From contig CBDDHB010000003.1 of NCBI GenBank assembly GCA_965228165.1, positions 930,001 through 994,000 of the forward strand: a stretch of DNA of 64,000 bases, read 5' to 3'. This stretch comes from Oleispirillum sp965228165. Lineage in GTDB: Bacteria; Pseudomonadota; Alphaproteobacteria; Rhodospirillales; Rhodospirillaceae. Within the stretch, counting starts at the first letter, position 1; every line of letters starts with the position of its first letter. This document shows, piece by piece, positions 63,593-64,000 of the stretch. Under the pieces are notes generated by a model that searched no databases, was not told where the DNA came from, and saw only the letters and a program-made list of their open reading frames with translations. Position numbers and translations under genes: made by a program.

Positions 63593-64000
63593 TCAGCCCA
63601 ACCGCCCGACATGTTTTTCCAACAGCGCCCAAGCCCCGGAACCGAACCGTTCCTTCCATTGGGCGTAAAAACCCGCCTTGCGCAACGCATGCCGGAAAGG
63701 TTCGGGATCCGTCGTGTTGAAGATCATTCCCTTGCCCTCCAACTCGGCGCGTGCCCGTGCATTCGTCTCGGCACTGTCGGCACGCTGAAGAATCGCGGCA
63801 TCGTTCAAGGCTCTCGAGACCACGCCCTTAACGTCGGACGGCAGCCTGGACCAACTCTTCCCATTGAAAACAATGAAGAAACCATCCCACATATGGTTGG
63901 TCAACGACACATACCTTTGAACTTCATGGAGCCTTGTCGACAGCGCGATGGACAAGGGGTTTTCCTGCGCCTCGAACATCCCGGACTTCAACGCCGCATA
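63593..64000 (-). CDS. TRAP transporter substrate-binding protein (DctP family), C-terminal part
   Basis: Partial gene: the frame is open to the window edge and the start lies beyond it. The 136 codons present (KSGMFEAQENPLSIALS, then LTNHMWDGFFIVFN and WSRLPSDVKGVVSRAL) match the C-terminal lobe of DctP-type periplasmic proteins, which deliver C4-dicarboxylates or other organic acids to DctQM permeases. Any permease genes would be downstream on the minus strand; instead the GGDEF-EAL gene follows 38 bp on, so this may be an orphan binding protein, perhaps sensing for the neighbour. Confidence 0.85.
   Translation of the reverse strand, partial: YAALKSGMFEAQENPLSIALSTRLHEVQRYVSLTNHMWDGFFIVFNGKSWSRLPSDVKGVVSRALNDAAILQRADSAETNARARAELEGKGMIFNTTDPEPFRHALRKAGFYAQWKERFGSGAWALLEKHVGRLG

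Overview
The window is a GC-rich, gene-dense stretch of an alphaproteobacterial chromosome, most like a Rhodospirillales member. I base that on codon use, the CIRCE-controlled groESL pair, the late aerobic-type cobalamin genes (cobO, cobU, cobS, cobQ, cobT), and the liv, OFA and SatP transporters. No phage, insertion sequence or CRISPR array is visible.

Layout. 1-2.7 kb: the 3' end of purD, an HD-GYP c-di-GMP phosphodiesterase with a degenerate receiver, and a chorismate mutase. 2.6-7.8 kb: tldD divergent from a 1160-residue fused flavoprotein that looks like NfnB and NfnA joined in one chain. 8-13.5 kb: a branched-chain amino-acid ABC transporter with LivH and LivM fused and no LivF, a glycosyltransferase and a TVP38-type membrane protein. 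13.5-16.1 kb: groESL and a TerB-like gene. 16.5-18.9 kb: an OFA carboxylate transporter, a SatP-type acetate transporter and tRNA-Leu. 19-25.7 kb: a LysR regulator, a FAS1-like dehydratase, a coiled-coil protein with a GAF-GAF-PAS adenylate cyclase, a DEAD-box helicase and a cold-shock protein. 25.9-28.9 kb: a class A PBP and a C-methyltransferase. 29-35.5 kb: late cobalamin genes with two tandem cobT copies. 35.9-38.1 kb: a chemoreceptor and methylglyoxal synthase. 38.3-43 kb: a Fur-regulated ferrous iron locus (two periplasmic metal-transport-type proteins, feoA, feoB and a Cys-rich membrane peptide). 43.1-46.8 kb: an ECF nickel/cobalt importer next to an RcnR-like sensor and an RcnA-like exporter. 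46.9-51.6 kb: small regulatory and housekeeping genes, tRNA-Arg, and a flavodoxin behind its own Fur box. 51.6-60.3 kb: a LysR regulator divergent from a peptide ABC transporter, then two deacylase/amidohydrolase genes. 60.3-64 kb: an ECF sigma factor, a PAS-GGDEF-EAL protein and the 3' end of a TRAP binding protein.

Metal handling is a common thread. Ferrous iron uptake and flavodoxin carry Fur boxes. A Ni/Co importer sits beside a Ni/Co sensor and exporter, and corrin assembly genes are about 10 kb away. Cyclic-nucleotide signalling is also dense, with HD-GYP, GGDEF-EAL and a class III cyclase.

Caution: at least a dozen genes are interrupted by single frameshifts, mostly in runs of five to eight C or G, with intact coding on both sides. 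I read most of these as sequencing or assembly errors and annotate the genes across them. A few changes look like real or assembly-level events instead: a 5-bp tandem duplication in the GGDEF-EAL gene and an apparent internal deletion in cbiQ. A family of about 70-bp inverted-repeat elements lies in four gaps and brackets the liv binding-protein gene and cobQ.
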